Source of the DNA: Laceyella sacchari | GTDB taxonomy: Bacteria; Bacillota; Bacilli; Thermoactinomycetales; Thermoactinomycetaceae | Length of the DNA stretch: 64,000 bases | Direction of reading: 5' to 3' | Assembly: GCF_004343255.1 (NCBI RefSeq) | Contig: NZ_SMDD01000003.1 | Span: forward strand, 459,038-523,037 | Part shown: piece by piece, positions 19,067 through 29,088 of the stretch | Numbering within the stretch: position 1 is the first letter of the stretch | Layout: the number at the start of each line of letters is the position of its first letter | Notes under the pieces: model-generated | Database searches by the model: none | What the model saw: only the letters and a program-made list of their open reading frames with translations | Told to the model about the DNA's origin: nothing | Program-made: the position numbers and the translations under genes

Positions 19067-19127
19067 TTCTCGTTCACCTCTTCCATTTCATTGATCGATC
19101 TTAGTCTTGCCCCCGCACAGACAAATC

Positions 19128-19157
19128 AAACGGCCGCTGTTTGCACAGCGGCCGTTT
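19128..19157 (-). terminator. Terminator of tkt
   Basis: Perfect 13-bp stem AAACGGCCGCTGT/ACAGCGGCCGTTT with a 4-nt loop just after the tkt stop codon. Confidence 0.8.
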
Positions 19158-19173
19158 AACTTTCTATCCGTTA

Positions 19174-21177
19174 TTATTTTTTGCAAATGGCTTCCATTTT
19201 TGCTACCACATGCTCCACACTGAAACCATACTCTTTCATGAGCAATCCGCCCGGTGCAGAAGCACCAAATTGTTCGATTCCAATCACAGCGCCTTGTTCG
19301 CCAACATAGCGGTCCCAACCCATCGGATGAGCCGCTTCCACAGCCAAGCGCGCACGAACGGCTTTAGGCAGAATCGCTTCGCGTTCGTTTTCTGGGAGTG
19401 CGTCAAAGTTCTCACGGCAAGGCATGCTGACCACGCGCACGTGCAAACCTTTTTCTTTCAGTTTCGCTTGCGCTTCCACAGCCAAGCTCACCTCAGAGCC
19501 CGTCGCGATGATGATACCATCCAAGCGGTCACCATCCGCTTCGGATACAATGTATGCACCCTTAGCGATGATCTCTTGGTCTTTGTCCACTGTGCCCGGC
19601 AGAATGGGCAGATTTTGCCGGGACAGGATCAGCGCGACCGGATATTCATTTTGGTTGAGCGCATACTGCCAAGCGGCCACCGTTTCGTTGGCATCCGCAG
19701 GGCGAATTACCTTTAAGCCCGGAATCAGACGCAGAGACGGCACATGTTCCACCGGTTCATGGGTTGGCCCATCTTCTCCGACTGCAATGCTGTCATGTGT
19801 CAACACATAGACAACCGGTAGCTTGGACAGCGCAGACAGGCGAACAGACGGGCGCAAGTAATCAGAAAACACCAAGAACGTACCGCCATAAACCCGCACG
19901 CCCCCGTGGAGCATCATTCCATTCATCGCCGCCGCCATGGCATGTTCGCGCACACCAAACCAAATGTTGCGGCCGCTGTAATCTTCGGCATGGAAGATAC
20001 CTTCGCTTTTCATCATGGTATTGTTGGACGAAGCCAAGTCGGCCGATCCACCGATCAATGACGGCACGCCTTTGGCCAAAGCTTGAAGCGCTGCACCAGA
20101 AGCGGCGCGAGTTGCAATCGCCTTGTCGCCTACTTGGAATTTGGGCAGTTCAGCATCCCATCCTTCCGGCAGTTCCCCATTCATCGCTTGACGCAAGGCA
20201 CGTGCCAATTCAGGGTACTTTGTCTCATATTGCTTCATCAGGTCATTCCAAGCCACTTCCTTTTCCGCAAGTCGGGATTGGATCGCTTCAAAATGCGCTC
20301 TCACTTCCGCCGGAACCGTAAACGGCTCTTCATAAGCCCAGTTGTAAGACTTCCGGACTTCGGCTACTTCTTCCTGGCCCAAGGGTTTTCCATGTGCTTC
20401 GGAAGTACCAGCGCGATTGGGGCTTCCGTACCCGATCACCGTACGCACTTCAATCAATGTGGGACGGCTGGTTTCTTGTTGCGCTTCAACAATTGCGCGG
20501 CCAATCGCTTCCACATCATTGCCATCTTCGACGCGCAATACTTGCCACCCGTATGACTCAAACCGCTTTTGCACACTTTCGGTAAACGAATGCGCCAGTT
20601 CCCCATCCAAGGAAATGTCATTGGAATCGTACAAAGCGATCAGCTTGCCCAGCTTGAGATGACCAGCCAGCGATGCGGCTTCTGCAGCCACCCCTTCCAT
20701 CAAGTCGCCATCGCCGCACAACACATAGGTGAAATGGTCGATGATGTTCAACCCATCCCGGTTGAAGGTAGCGGCAAGATGCGCTTCGGCCATAGCCATA
20801 CCGACACCGTTAGCGATCCCTTGTCCCAGCGGACCAGTCGTCGCTTCCACCCCCGGGGTGTGCTTCACTTCCGGATGCCCTGGCGTCAAGCTTCCCCATT
20901 GCCGGAACTGCTTCAACTCTTCCAGCGGCAAGCCATATCCAAACAAATGCAACATGCTATATAACAGGGCTGATCCATGCCCTGCAGAGAGAACAAAGCG
21001 GTCACGGTTTATCCATTCCGGATTGGCCGGATTATGGCTCATATGATGTGCCCACAGTGTGTAAGCCATGGGCGCCGCTCCCATCGGCAACCCCGGATGC
21101 CCTGAATTCGCAGCTTCAATTTGATCGATGGACAACATCCGGATGGTATTGATCGCTTGTTGTTCTACTTTTGTCAC
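19174..21177 (-). CDS. tkt: Transketolase
   Basis: 667-residue thiamine-diphosphate enzyme of the pentose phosphate pathway that moves two-carbon units between sugar phosphates. The N-terminal part has [19 protein letters not shown] and the ThDP motif [14 protein letters not shown]...[11 protein letters not shown]. The pyrimidine-binding domain has [20 protein letters not shown], and [20 protein letters not shown] follows. The start is GTG behind AAGGGGG. It is not part of this block in B. subtilis, so it may be a lineage-specific arrangement; it is flanked by its own terminator and a short gap to dtd. Confidence 0.97.
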   Translation of the reverse strand: MTKVEQQAINTIRMLSIDQIEAANSGHPGLPMGAAPMAYTLWAHHMSHNPANPEWINRDRFVLSAGHGSALLYSMLHLFGYGLPLEELKQFRQWGSLTPGHPEVKHTPGVEATTGPLGQGIANGVGMAMAEAHLAATFNRDGLNIIDHFTYVLCGDGDLMEGVAAEAASLAGHLKLGKLIALYDSNDISLDGELAHSFTESVQKRFESYGWQVLRVEDGNDVEAIGRAIVEAQQETSRPTLIEVRTVIGYGSPNRAGTSEAHGKPLGQEEVAEVRKSYNWAYEEPFTVPAEVRAHFEAIQSRLAEKEVAWNDLMKQYETKYPELARALRQAMNGELPEGWDAELPKFQVGDKAIATRAASGAALQALAKGVPSLIGGSADLASSNNTMMKSEGIFHAEDYSGRNIWFGVREHAMAAAMNGMMLHGGVRVYGGTFLVFSDYLRPSVRLSALSKLPVVYVLTHDSIAVGEDGPTHEPVEHVPSLRLIPGLKVIRPADANETVAAWQYALNQNEYPVALILSRQNLPILPGTVDKDQEIIAKGAYIVSEADGDRLDGIIIATGSEVSLAVEAQAKLKEKGLHVRVVSMPCRENFDALPENEREAILPKAVRARLAVEAAHPMGWDRYVGEQGAVIGIEQFGASAPGGLLMKEYGFSVEHVVAKMEAICKK

Positions 21178-21248
21178 TATGTATCCCCCTTAACTATACT
21201 CACATCAACATGTTCTTGGTTATTATAGCACAACCCACTTTAACCCAC

Positions 21249-21692
21249 TCACGCTTTACTCTCTAAAATAAGTGTGACTGGGCCGTCATTAACCAACGAA
21301 ACCTGCATCATCGCCCCAAACACGCCAGTTTCCACAGTGACGCCGTATTGGGCTAAGCATGCGTTGAACTGTTCATACAACGGCCGGGCGAGTTCCGGTT
21401 TCGCCGCGTTCATGAAATTGGGGCGCCGCCCTTTGCGGCAGTCCCCGTATAAAGTAAATTGGGAAACGGACAGGATGCTCCCGCCCACGTCCAACAGAGA
21501 GCGGTTCATCTTGCCCGTCTCATCTTCAAAAATGCGCAGATGAACTACTTTTTCCGCTAAATAGCGCACATCTTCTTCTGTGTCCCCTTCAGCCACGCCG
21601 ACGAGCAACATCACGCCTGGCCCGATTGCTCCCGTCGTCTGGCCCTCCACGGTAACACTGGCTTCCCGCACGCGCTGCAACACGATTTTCAT
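21249..21692 (-). CDS. dtd: D-aminoacyl-tRNA deacylase
   Basis: 147-residue DTD, which removes D-amino acids and glycine mischarged on tRNA. It begins [18 protein letters not shown] and has the conserved [17 protein letters not shown] (active-site SQFTL) and the cis-Gly-Pro motif [11 protein letters not shown] near the C-terminus. AAGGAGGACACC precedes the ATG. It lies 12 nt after relA, the usual relA-dtd pair of Firmicutes, so it is cotranscribed with relA. Confidence 0.97.
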   Translation of the reverse strand: MKIVLQRVREASVTVEGQTTGAIGPGVMLLVGVAEGDTEEDVRYLAEKVVHLRIFEDETGKMNRSLLDVGGSILSVSQFTLYGDCRKGRRPNFMNAAKPELARPLYEQFNACLAQYGVTVETGVFGAMMQVSLVNDGPVTLILESKA

Positions 21693-21704
21693 CAGGTGTC
21701 CTCC

Positions 21705-23870
21705 TTACTGAATGATTCTTCTCACGCTGTAAATGTCACGCACGCGCTTGACCCGTTCCACCACTGACTTGAGGTGGTTGATATTTTGAATGCTGATACG
21801 GACATGAATCGAAGCGATGCCTCTGCGGTCACCGCGGGCACTGATGGCCGCCAATTCCGTCTTGGAATCAGTCAGCGCCTGCAATACCTCATTTAACAAA
21901 CCCTGGCGGTCAAACCCAGACACTTCGATGTCCACCTGATAATAATGTTTGGTTGCATGACTGTCCCACTCGACATCGATGCGGCGCTCATCCGGGACGG
22001 TACTGAGATTGGGACAGTCAATCCGATGAACCGTTACACCCCGCCCATGCGTCACATAGCCAGCAATCTCGTCCCCTGGCACTGGATTGCAACAACGCGA
22101 CAAACGGATCAATAAGTTGTCTACACCCTTTACGCGAACCCCTTGATCCAGTTTATGTTTGCGAATCGGCAACGCCTTGACTTCCGGTAGGACAACGGGC
22201 TGCTGCTCTTCTTTCAACCCATCCGTTAAGCGATGAACCACCTGGGCGGTAGAAATGCCTCCGTATCCCACAGCGGCAAACAAATCTTCTTCCTCATTGA
22301 AATTAAACTTTTTGGTGACATCTTCGATCCGATCCGACGTCAACACGTCACTCACTGTGAAATCATGTTTTTTCAACAAGGCCTCAACCATCTCCCGGCC
22401 CTTGGCCACACTCTCTTCGCGACGCTGTTTCTTAAACCAATTGCGGATTTTGCTCCGGGCATGGGAAGATTTGACTAGGCTGAGCCAATCTTGGCTTGGC
22501 CCATAGCTGTGCTTTGACGTTAAAATCTCGACGATATCGCCCGTTTTTAGTGGATAATCCAAGGGGACGATCTTGCCGTTTACCTTCGCCCCGATGCACA
22601 TGTTACCGATATCCGTGTGAATTCGATAAGCAAAATCCAGCGGAACCGAACCCATCGGCAATTCGATTACATCGCCTTTCGGGGTGAAAACGAAGACAGA
22701 ATCAGAAAACCAATCCATCTTGAGGTTTTCCACAAATTCCTTCGCATCAGATGCTTCCTGTTGCAATTCCATCATTTCACGGAACCATTTCAATTTCTCG
22801 TCAAACTTGGATTTCTCTACCGCTGACCCCTCTTTGTAAGCCCAGTGAGCCGCAATCCCGTACTCGGCTGTTCGATGCATATCCAATGTGCGGATCTGCA
22901 CCTCGATCGGTTCCCCTTTCGGCCCGATAACCGTGGTGTGCAAGGATTGATACATATTCGTCTTGGGCATGGCGATATAATCCTTGAAACGGCCTGGCAT
23001 CGGCTTCCACACCGTATGAATGATACCTAGGACGGCATAGCAGTCGCGGACGGTATCGACGATGACCCGTACGGCCATCAGATCATATATCTCATTAAAC
23101 TCTTTATTTTGCGTAACCATTTTTTTATAAATGCTATAAATATGTTTGGGTCGACCAGAGATGTCCATTACCTTGACATCCATTTCCTCCAAGCGCGTCT
23201 TCAACGTATCGATAATTTCGTCGAGATATTTTTCCCGCTCCGCCCGCTTTTTCTTCATCAAATGGACGATTCGGTAATACTGCTGGGGCTTTAAGTAGCG
23301 GAGCGAGATGTCTTCCAGCTCCCATTTGATTTTGGAAATCCCCAAGCGATGAGCCAACGGAGCAAATATTTCCAATGTCTCCGTTGATTTCTGCCGTTGC
23401 TTGTGTTCTGGCATATATTTGAGTGTCCGCATGTTATGCAAGCGGTCAGCCAATTTAATCAAGATTACGCGCACATCTTGTGCCATGGCCACAAACATTT
23501 TGCGATGGTTTTCCGCCTGATGCTCCTCGTTCGATTTGAATTTCATCCGTTTCTTCAGTTTCGTCACACCATCGACCAAATGGCGTACCGCAGACCCAAA
23601 GCGCTCTTCAATCTCTTCCAACGTCACTCCCGTGTCTTCCACCACGTCATGCAACAAAGCGGCGATCAGCGTAGGAACATCCATGCGCAGATCGGCAAGA
23701 ATTTCCGCCACCGCGATGGGATGCAAAATATAAGGTTCCCCTGACTTACGATATTGCCCTTTGTGCGCTTCATCCGCAAACTCATAAGCCCGTCTCAGCT
23801 GCACAAGGTCATCCTCTGTCAAATATGTGGCGGCTAAGCTTAGTAATTGTTCTACCGGCATTTCGCTCAC
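21705..23870 (-). CDS. relA: Bifunctional (p)ppGpp synthetase/hydrolase RelA (Rsh)
   Basis: 721-residue long Rsh enzyme of the stringent response. The hydrolase HD domain is intact (AALLHDVVEDTGVTLEE and ILIKLADRLHNMRTL). The synthetase domain has NEIYDLMAVRVIVDTVRDCY and MPKTNMYQSLHTTVIGPKGE. TGS (DVIELPMGSVPLDFAYRIHT), zinc-finger/helical region (RCCNPVPGDEIAGYVTHGRG) and C-terminal ACT domain follow. It should both make and degrade (p)ppGpp. The frame opens with GTG at 23870; ATG at 23861 is an alternative. It is first in the relA-dtd unit. Confidence 0.96.
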   Translation of the reverse strand: MSEMPVEQLLSLAATYLTEDDLVQLRRAYEFADEAHKGQYRKSGEPYILHPIAVAEILADLRMDVPTLIAALLHDVVEDTGVTLEEIEERFGSAVRHLVDGVTKLKKRMKFKSNEEHQAENHRKMFVAMAQDVRVILIKLADRLHNMRTLKYMPEHKQRQKSTETLEIFAPLAHRLGISKIKWELEDISLRYLKPQQYYRIVHLMKKKRAEREKYLDEIIDTLKTRLEEMDVKVMDISGRPKHIYSIYKKMVTQNKEFNEIYDLMAVRVIVDTVRDCYAVLGIIHTVWKPMPGRFKDYIAMPKTNMYQSLHTTVIGPKGEPIEVQIRTLDMHRTAEYGIAAHWAYKEGSAVEKSKFDEKLKWFREMMELQQEASDAKEFVENLKMDWFSDSVFVFTPKGDVIELPMGSVPLDFAYRIHTDIGNMCIGAKVNGKIVPLDYPLKTGDIVEILTSKHSYGPSQDWLSLVKSSHARSKIRNWFKKQRREESVAKGREMVEALLKKHDFTVSDVLTSDRIEDVTKKFNFNEEEDLFAAVGYGGISTAQVVHRLTDGLKEEQQPVVLPEVKALPIRKHKLDQGVRVKGVDNLLIRLSRCCNPVPGDEIAGYVTHGRGVTVHRIDCPNLSTVPDERRIDVEWDSHATKHYYQVDIEVSGFDRQGLLNEVLQALTDSKTELAAISARGDRRGIASIHVRISIQNINHLKSVVERVKRVRDIYSVRRIIQ

Positions 23871-23987
23871 TTCCGTACCTAGAATGAAATTTTCCTATTA
23901 TTATTACTCAGACCAATAGGAAAGTAAAGCGTTGGAAAAGACTGCTGTATCGGGAAACCAGAAAACAATGCCTCCTCCCACGTGTGC

Positions 23988-24015
23988 AAAAAACCGGTCG
24001 GCTGACACCGACCGG
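23988..24015 (-). terminator. Terminator after the 24028-24384 gene
   Basis: CCGGTCGG/CCGACCGG stem (23994-24015) followed by a six-residue U-run on the minus strand. Confidence 0.9.
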
Positions 24016-24027
24016 CAAACGTGGCGG

Positions 24028-24384
24028 CTATTCACTTTGCTTGGCTTTCTTGAACCCGCCTGTCTGTTTGCGAATATACAAATAGATAATGGACAGGATC
24101 ACCGCCGCCACCGTCAACATCCCATAAGTCAACCGCTCTTCTTCTTCAGCCCGCAGGAACAAAATGGGCCCGACAACCACAGCCCCATAGGCGGTAAACT
24201 CAAAGGACGAAAGTAACATTTTCCACACTTTTTGCAAGTAATCGCGTAAATTGAGCTCTCTCGAGTGGAACATTTCTTTAAACAGAATCACTACCAAGCC
24301 AATCATCCAAATGACAATCGATACCAAAAAAACGCGAGCAAATCCAGAAATAAATGCGGAAAATCCCTCTTGCAACGCTTCCAC
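24028..24384 (-). CDS. Hypothetical membrane protein
   Basis: 118 residues with three predicted membrane helices: about 15-34 (VFLVSIVIWMIGLVVILF), 62-80 (FTAYGAVVVGPILFL) and 86-104 (YGMLTVAAVILSIIYLYI), and a basic C-terminus. Not recognised. The start is GTG behind AAGGAG (10-nt spacing). It stands alone with its own terminator, upstream of nothing obviously related. Confidence 0.7.
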   Translation of the reverse strand: MEALQEGFSAFISGFARVFLVSIVIWMIGLVVILFKEMFHSRELNLRDYLQKVWKMLLSSFEFTAYGAVVVGPILFLRAEEEERLTYGMLTVAAVILSIIYLYIRKQTGGFKKAKQSE

Positions 24385-24563
24385 TTTCCATACTCTCCTT
24401 AACAGATGTTTTTCAGATGATCATACCCATTCCATCATAAGACAAACCTTTTCCTGCTGGCAATTTACAATAATTATACAGTTGGCTGACACGCATATTC
24501 CATTAGGCGCGGTGATAGGTTAACCATTGTCAACACCACATCCGCTTCAGGAGGTGACTTTCC

Positions 24564-24719
24564 ATGCACAACCCGCGCCAAGAGACGGAACACCATTTCT
24601 CCCCCCAACCGGCGGAATCCTCCTTTGCGGTGGACTCCAGTCTGGATGAGGGCATCCGCCACGTGCAAAACGCCATTCAACAAATGTATAGCCAAGCAGG
24701 AAATCATGATAATGAGTAA
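24564..24719 (+). CDS. Small hypothetical protein, 51 residues
   Basis: A short gene with a perfect Shine-Dalgarno AGGAGGTGA 5 nt before the ATG. The product begins MHNPRQETEHHFSPQPAESS and has a C-terminal half (LDEGIRHVQNAIQQMYSQAG) that would form an amphipathic helix. No family recognised. A strong hairpin follows the stop codon. The quality of the ribosome site is the main reason to call it. Small abundant proteins with such sites in spore formers are often sporulation products, but no promoter was identified. Confidence 0.65.
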   Translation: MHNPRQETEHHFSPQPAESSFAVDSSLDEGIRHVQNAIQQMYSQAGNHDNE

Positions 24720-24725
24720 GAATTT

Positions 24726-24756
24726 AATTAAGTCCCATGGGTATCATGGGACTTAA
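24726..24756. terminator. Hairpin after the small gene
   Basis: ATTAAGTCCCAT pairs with ATGGGACTTAAT around a short loop. There is no clear T-run on the plus strand, so termination is probable but not certain. Confidence 0.55.
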
Positions 24757-25088
24757 TTCGCTCTAATGAAATAGAAATACCATTGCGCAAATGTAAAAAA
24801 TATCATATGATGATATACGAAATTTATCAAACATTGACGCAACATTCTATTTGCACTTGAAAATATGAAAAGACCCCGTTAAGGTTCTATAACTGCGCAC
24901 GTTTTGATCAACCATGCTCTGGCAAACCAATTATCAGTTAAATGGGCGTTTTTGGAAAAGAAATGAATTGCTTCCTTTTAAGTTTCAAATGATGTTCTAG
25001 AACTTACATAAATAATTGAGAAGAACTTAATCCGCATTCATTTGATTAAATTTTTAGTCTATTTCACTTTGGGAATGGGGGACCCATC
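24757..25088. other. AT-rich intergenic region without a recognised gene
   Basis: About 330 bp before the truncated haemoglobin gene. Both strands lack a frame with a ribosome site. It probably contains the haemoglobin promoter, but no convincing -35/-10 pair was found. Confidence 0.6.
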
Positions 25089-25463
25089 ATGCTGAGAAGC
25101 ACGCGAAGCACCTTGTACGAGAGACTGGGTGGGGAAGAATTGATCACTATTGTGATCAATGAATTTTATGATCGCATGCTTGAAGACGACCGTGTCAACC
25201 ATCACTTCATCGGCGTGAACATGGATGTGCTAAAGCGCCACCAAGTCACCTATTTCATGAGTTACGCGTTGGGCGGACCCATACACTATGAAGGAAATAC
25301 CTTGCGCAAAGCACACAGCGGTTTGAACATCACGTCGGAGGAATATGAAATCGCCATTAAACACCTCAACAGCGCATTGCGAAAAAACCAAATCGCGTTG
25401 GAAGACATTGCGCGGATTGAAGCCTTCTTGCGTAGCGTAAAGCCGCATATCATCAATAAGTGA
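25089..25463 (+). CDS. Group I truncated haemoglobin
   Basis: 124-residue 2-on-2 globin of the truncated group I (trHbN) type. The signature order is present: LYERLGGEELITIVINEFYDR-like N-terminus with the TLYERLGG motif, FIGVNMDVLKRHQVTYFMSY in the E region, and LRKAHSGLNI with the proximal histidine. Members bind O2 and often detoxify nitric oxide. The gene stands alone. No haem-oxygenase, nitrate or respiratory genes are adjacent, so its substrate cannot be inferred. Confidence 0.9.
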   Translation: MLRSTRSTLYERLGGEELITIVINEFYDRMLEDDRVNHHFIGVNMDVLKRHQVTYFMSYALGGPIHYEGNTLRKAHSGLNITSEEYEIAIKHLNSALRKNQIALEDIARIEAFLRSVKPHIINK

Positions 25464-25719
25464 GAGAACCCGTTTTCCCCGGCGGACATCTCACACCGCC
25501 TTGCACTCATACGGATCTGTATCGTCTGCGCACCCTGTTTTCGCTCATGCACCAAGGCACCCCTCCGCCCATTGCAGGTCAAAACCTGCCCACTCTTGGG
25601 GAGCCGCTTCCACCTTCTCGTTGATCCGGCTTCAAACTTTTTTTACAATGGATTCGCAAAAATAAAACATTTGAAGTTTACAATCGCTTTAGACTTATGC
25701 TCCGCTTCTGGACATGCGT

Positions 25720-25746
25720 AAAAAAACCCCCGCGCCAACGGGGGTT
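25720..25746 (-). terminator. Terminator of greA
   Basis: AACCCCCG/CGGGGGTT hairpin followed by seven U on the minus strand. Confidence 0.92.
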
Positions 25747-25750
25747 CACT

Positions 25751-26227
25751 TTACTCGATCTCAATGATTTTAAATTGAATCGTCCCACCCGGAGTGGATA
25801 CGTTGATCACTTCGCCCACTTTTTTGCCAATCAGTTCTGCACCGATCGGAGATTCATTGGAAATCTTAAATGAAGAGGGATCCGATTCCGCACTGCCCAC
25901 GATAGTATATGTTTCTTTGTCCCCATCCGGAATTTCCTCAATCGTCACTTTGGAACCGACACTCACCACTCCCGTATTTTGATTGGAAGCGATGATTTTC
26001 GCATTGCGAATCATGTTCTCTAACGTAATGATCCGTGATTCGATAAAGGCTTGCTCTTCCTTCGCCGCATCGTATTCCGAATTCTCGCTGAGGTCTCCCT
26101 GCGCAATCGCTTCTTTCAAGCGTTCCGCTACTTCGTGGCGCTTCTGCGTTTTTAGGAGTTCTAGTTCTTGTTTTACTTTTTCTAGGCCTTCTTCAGTTAA
26201 TAAAACTTCTTTTTTATTTTGAGACAT
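25751..26227 (-). CDS. greA: Transcription elongation factor GreA
   Basis: 158-residue GreA that rescues backtracked RNA polymerase by stimulating transcript cleavage. The N-terminal coiled coil (about residues 5-75) carries the tip acidic residues in [16 protein letters not shown], which enter the polymerase secondary channel. The C-terminal FKBP-like domain ends [17 protein letters not shown]. The ATG at 26227 has AAGGAGG 9 nt upstream. Monocistronic, with its own terminator. Confidence 0.97.
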   Translation of the reverse strand: MSQNKKEVLLTEEGLEKVKQELELLKTQKRHEVAERLKEAIAQGDLSENSEYDAAKEEQAFIESRIITLENMIRNAKIIASNQNTGVVSVGSKVTIEEIPDGDKETYTIVGSAESDPSSFKISNESPIGAELIGKKVGEVINVSTPGGTIQFKIIEIE

Positions 26228-26469
26228 CAAACGTTTCCTCCTTAATCACATAAGCTTGCAAATGTGATAGATCCCCGTCAAATGCATATGCCAAACCAGC
26301 CAGTATTATGCATACTTCTAGTCACTTTACGCAGATCAAAAGATTCATTGGTAACGATTTCACATCCATTTAGTGATGTCGCATCAGCAATACTCACTAA
26401 AAAGCCAAGCTGGACAATATATTAGCACATTTATATCAATACTCCAAGTGAATACTTAAAGTTTTTTGG

Positions 26470-27423
26470 TTAACAAACAACATTGGGTGGAGTTTCGCCT
26501 TGGAAATAGGCGATCAAATTGTTCACCGCCATATCAGCCATCGCTAAGCGGGTTTCTTCTGTGGCACTACCCAGATGGGGAGCCAGCACCACTTGTTCCA
26601 ATTGCCGCAATTCCCTGGGCACATAAGGCTCATCTTCATATACATCCAGCGCGGCTCCAGCGATGCGCCCAGCCTTTAATGCTTTGATCAGGGCGGTCTC
26701 ATCCACAATCGGGCCGCGGGCCGTGTTGACCAAAAACGCCGTGGGCTTCATCCGTTCCAATTCGGCCGCACCGATCAGATGATGGGTCTCGGGCGTGTAA
26801 GGGCAATGGATGGAAACATAATCAGCCTCGCTCAAACACTGCTCCAAATCGACATATTGAACCCCTAGCTCCTTTTCTAGTTCTTCTGGCAAGCGGTGTC
26901 TCGAATGATAAATGACTGGCATTCGAAAACCTTTGGCCCTCTGTGCCACCGCTTGCCCGATGCGTCCCATGCCGATGATGCCTAGGCATTTGCCGGACAC
27001 TTCCCTTCCCAACATGAACAAAGGCTCCCAACCGGTCCATTTCCCTTCGCGCACCAATCGGTCGCCTTCACTCACCCTCCGCGAAACATCCAAAAGCAAC
27101 GCCCATGTCAAATCAGCCGTGGCTTCCGTCAACACCCCGGGCGTATTGGTCACAATGATCTGTTGTTCGCGGGCGTAAGCGATGTCGATATGATTGAATC
27201 CCACTCCGTAATTGCTGATCATTCGCAAACGGGGACAAGCGCGAAGCAGAGCCTCGTCGATAGTGTCAGTCACGTTACAGAGCAAGGCCTCGCTTGTTTG
27301 CAAATGATGGATCAGCTCCACAGCCGTCCAACCCGGTGGCAACAGCACCACTTCAGCATGCTTAGCCAACCGGGCCAACGGTTCTTTCCCTATGTCTTTG
27401 GTCACTACGACTCGCGGTCTCAA
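26470..27423 (-). CDS. D-isomer-specific 2-hydroxyacid dehydrogenase
   Basis: 317-residue NAD(P)-dependent dehydrogenase similar to glyoxylate/hydroxypyruvate reductases. The Rossmann motif is CLGIIGMGRIGQAVAQRAKG. The catalytic set includes Arg in FLVNTARGPIVDE, Glu in DVYEDEPYV and His in VVLAPHLGSAT. The substrate cannot be told from sequence. The start is TTG at 27423, set by GAGGAGG 9 nt upstream; a longer frame begins inside this ribosome site. Monocistronic. Confidence 0.9.
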   Translation of the reverse strand: MRPRVVVTKDIGKEPLARLAKHAEVVLLPPGWTAVELIHHLQTSEALLCNVTDTIDEALLRACPRLRMISNYGVGFNHIDIAYAREQQIIVTNTPGVLTEATADLTWALLLDVSRRVSEGDRLVREGKWTGWEPLFMLGREVSGKCLGIIGMGRIGQAVAQRAKGFRMPVIYHSRHRLPEELEKELGVQYVDLEQCLSEADYVSIHCPYTPETHHLIGAAELERMKPTAFLVNTARGPIVDETALIKALKAGRIAGAALDVYEDEPYVPRELRQLEQVVLAPHLGSATEETRLAMADMAVNNLIAYFQGETPPNVVC

Positions 27424-27876
27424 TCCTTCGTTCCTCCTCGACCTCACCTGTTCAACAACCAAGAACTATTTTGGCAATTATTATAATATTCCACAAAATG
27501 ACCTATATATCCTGCTAAAAAACCTATATAATCATCAAATGATAATCATTTTTCTTGTTGGTAATGATAAACCAACTATTCTGGGATGCATTCCCGGCGT
27601 TCACTGCTTGGTGAACCCGTAATGCTATAATAACAAATATGGCAGTGCTGGCAAGAGGTTAATCAACAATTCGCCACCATGATCAAAGGCAATCCCCAGG
27701 AGCATCTTCGCACAAGTGGGAAAAGCGGGCCAACGCATTGCCCGCTACCGGTGTTTGTCGCATACGCATGCTTTAAAGGACGGATAAAACATCGGCTCTC
27801 AGCCGCTTTACTGGCAAAACTTTCTCCTCACTGTCTTTCTCTGTCAAACTTATGTTCGATGCAAGGAGTGATACTA
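27424..27876. other. Intergenic region with a Fur-like inverted repeat
   Basis: About 450 bp between divergent genes. It contains AATGATAATCATT at 27538-27550, a perfect 6-1-6 inverted repeat resembling a Fur-family operator, and a TTCAC...GTGAA dyad at about 27600-27615 with a TATAAT just downstream. An open frame runs through much of it into the next gene, but it has no start signal. Confidence 0.45.
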
Positions 27877-28920
27877 TTGCAAGCAATACAAGTTGGACTA
27901 ATCGGCTTTGGCTTCTCGGGGTCCACCTTTCACGCCCCCGTCATCACACAGGTGCCTGGCCTCAACCTGACTCATGTCGTTTCTTCTGATCCCAGCAAAG
28001 TGCATCGTCAGCTCCCCCAAGTAGAGGTACTGGCCGACCCCCGTGCGTTGTGGGAGCATCCCGACATCGAGTTGGTCGTGATCACCACGCCTAACGACAC
28101 ACACTTCCCTTACGCCAAAGAAGCCTTGCTGAGCGGGAAACACGTGGTAATAGAAAAGCCCTTCGTGGTTGATGTCGCTGAAGCTGATGAATTGATCAAA
28201 CTTGCCGCCGAGCAAAACCGCATCCTAAGCGTATACCACAACCGCCGCTACGACAGTGATTTCCTCACGGTCAAGCAGGTGATTGAGCAAGGTTTGCTCG
28301 GTACGGTTCATACATATGAAGCGCATTTTGACCGGTATCGCCCGGAGGTGCGCATTCGTTGGCGCGAACAAGATGTACCAGGCGCCGGAGTGTTGTACGA
28401 TCTCGGGCCTCATCTGATCGATCAGGCCATCCAATTGTTCGGTCCACCTCAAACAGTGTGGGCTGACCTCTTGAAGCAACGCCCGCAAGCCCTAGTAACT
28501 GACTGCTTCCATCTCATCCTCGGATACGAAAAAGGGTTGCGTGCCATTTTGCGTGCCGGCTGTCTGGTTAAAGCACCTGGGCCGCGATATCAGGTGCACG
28601 GCAGCCTTGGCACATTGACCAAATACGGGATGGACCCGCAAGAAGAAATGTTGAAACAAGGGATGAAACCCGGCGATCCAGGGTGGGGCCAGGAATCTCC
28701 GGAATTCCAAGCCACTCTCTCCACCACCGTGCAAGGGGTAGAATTGCAAGGTACCGTTCCTACTCTGACTGGAGGATATGAAAGGTATTATCAACAATTG
28801 GCCCAAGCGATCAGGGGACAAGCCGAAGTGCCCGTCTCAGCTCAAGATGCGCGACTAACGATGCAAGTCATTTCGGCAGCAATCACCAGCGCACACGAAG
28901 GAAGAGTAGTAAAAATATAA
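27877..28920 (+). CDS. Gfo/Idh/MocA family oxidoreductase
   Basis: 347-residue NAD(P)-dependent sugar or polyol oxidoreductase. The N-terminal Rossmann motif is VGLIGFGFSGSTFHAPVI, the family motif is GKHVVIEKPFVVD (catalytic Lys of EKP), and ILSVYHNRRYDSDF plus GPHLIDQAIQLFG (catalytic His) follow, as in the YvaA/YdgJ group. The start is TTG at 27877 with AGGAG 8 nt upstream; the reading frame extends 66 codons upstream without a start signal. Substrate unknown. Confidence 0.9.
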   Translation: MQAIQVGLIGFGFSGSTFHAPVITQVPGLNLTHVVSSDPSKVHRQLPQVEVLADPRALWEHPDIELVVITTPNDTHFPYAKEALLSGKHVVIEKPFVVDVAEADELIKLAAEQNRILSVYHNRRYDSDFLTVKQVIEQGLLGTVHTYEAHFDRYRPEVRIRWREQDVPGAGVLYDLGPHLIDQAIQLFGPPQTVWADLLKQRPQALVTDCFHLILGYEKGLRAILRAGCLVKAPGPRYQVHGSLGTLTKYGMDPQEEMLKQGMKPGDPGWGQESPEFQATLSTTVQGVELQGTVPTLTGGYERYYQQLAQAIRGQAEVPVSAQDARLTMQVISAAITSAHEGRVVKI

Positions 28921-28957
28921 ATCAATCCATTCAACATTTACTTCTATATCTCATTGA

Positions 28958-28989
28958 AATGCGGCTCGACCGAAAGGCGGAGCCGCATT
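28958..28989 (+). terminator. Terminator after the Gfo/Idh/MocA gene
   Basis: AATGCGGCTC pairs with GAGCCGCATT (12-nt loop), followed by ATTTG. Confidence 0.7.
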
Positions 28990-29088
28990 ATTTGTTAGCT
29001 TTTAAAAATCCCTTCATCATTCTTCAACAATCGGCAGGTAGAATGTGGTCACACTCACTGGTGCATGACAGACAGAAAGGAGAAAATC

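Noticed and set aside
27679-27876. 66-codon N-terminal extension of the Gfo/Idh/MocA oxidoreductase
   Set aside because: No start signal at its beginning, while AGGAG plus TTG at 27877 places the start at the family's normal N-terminus.
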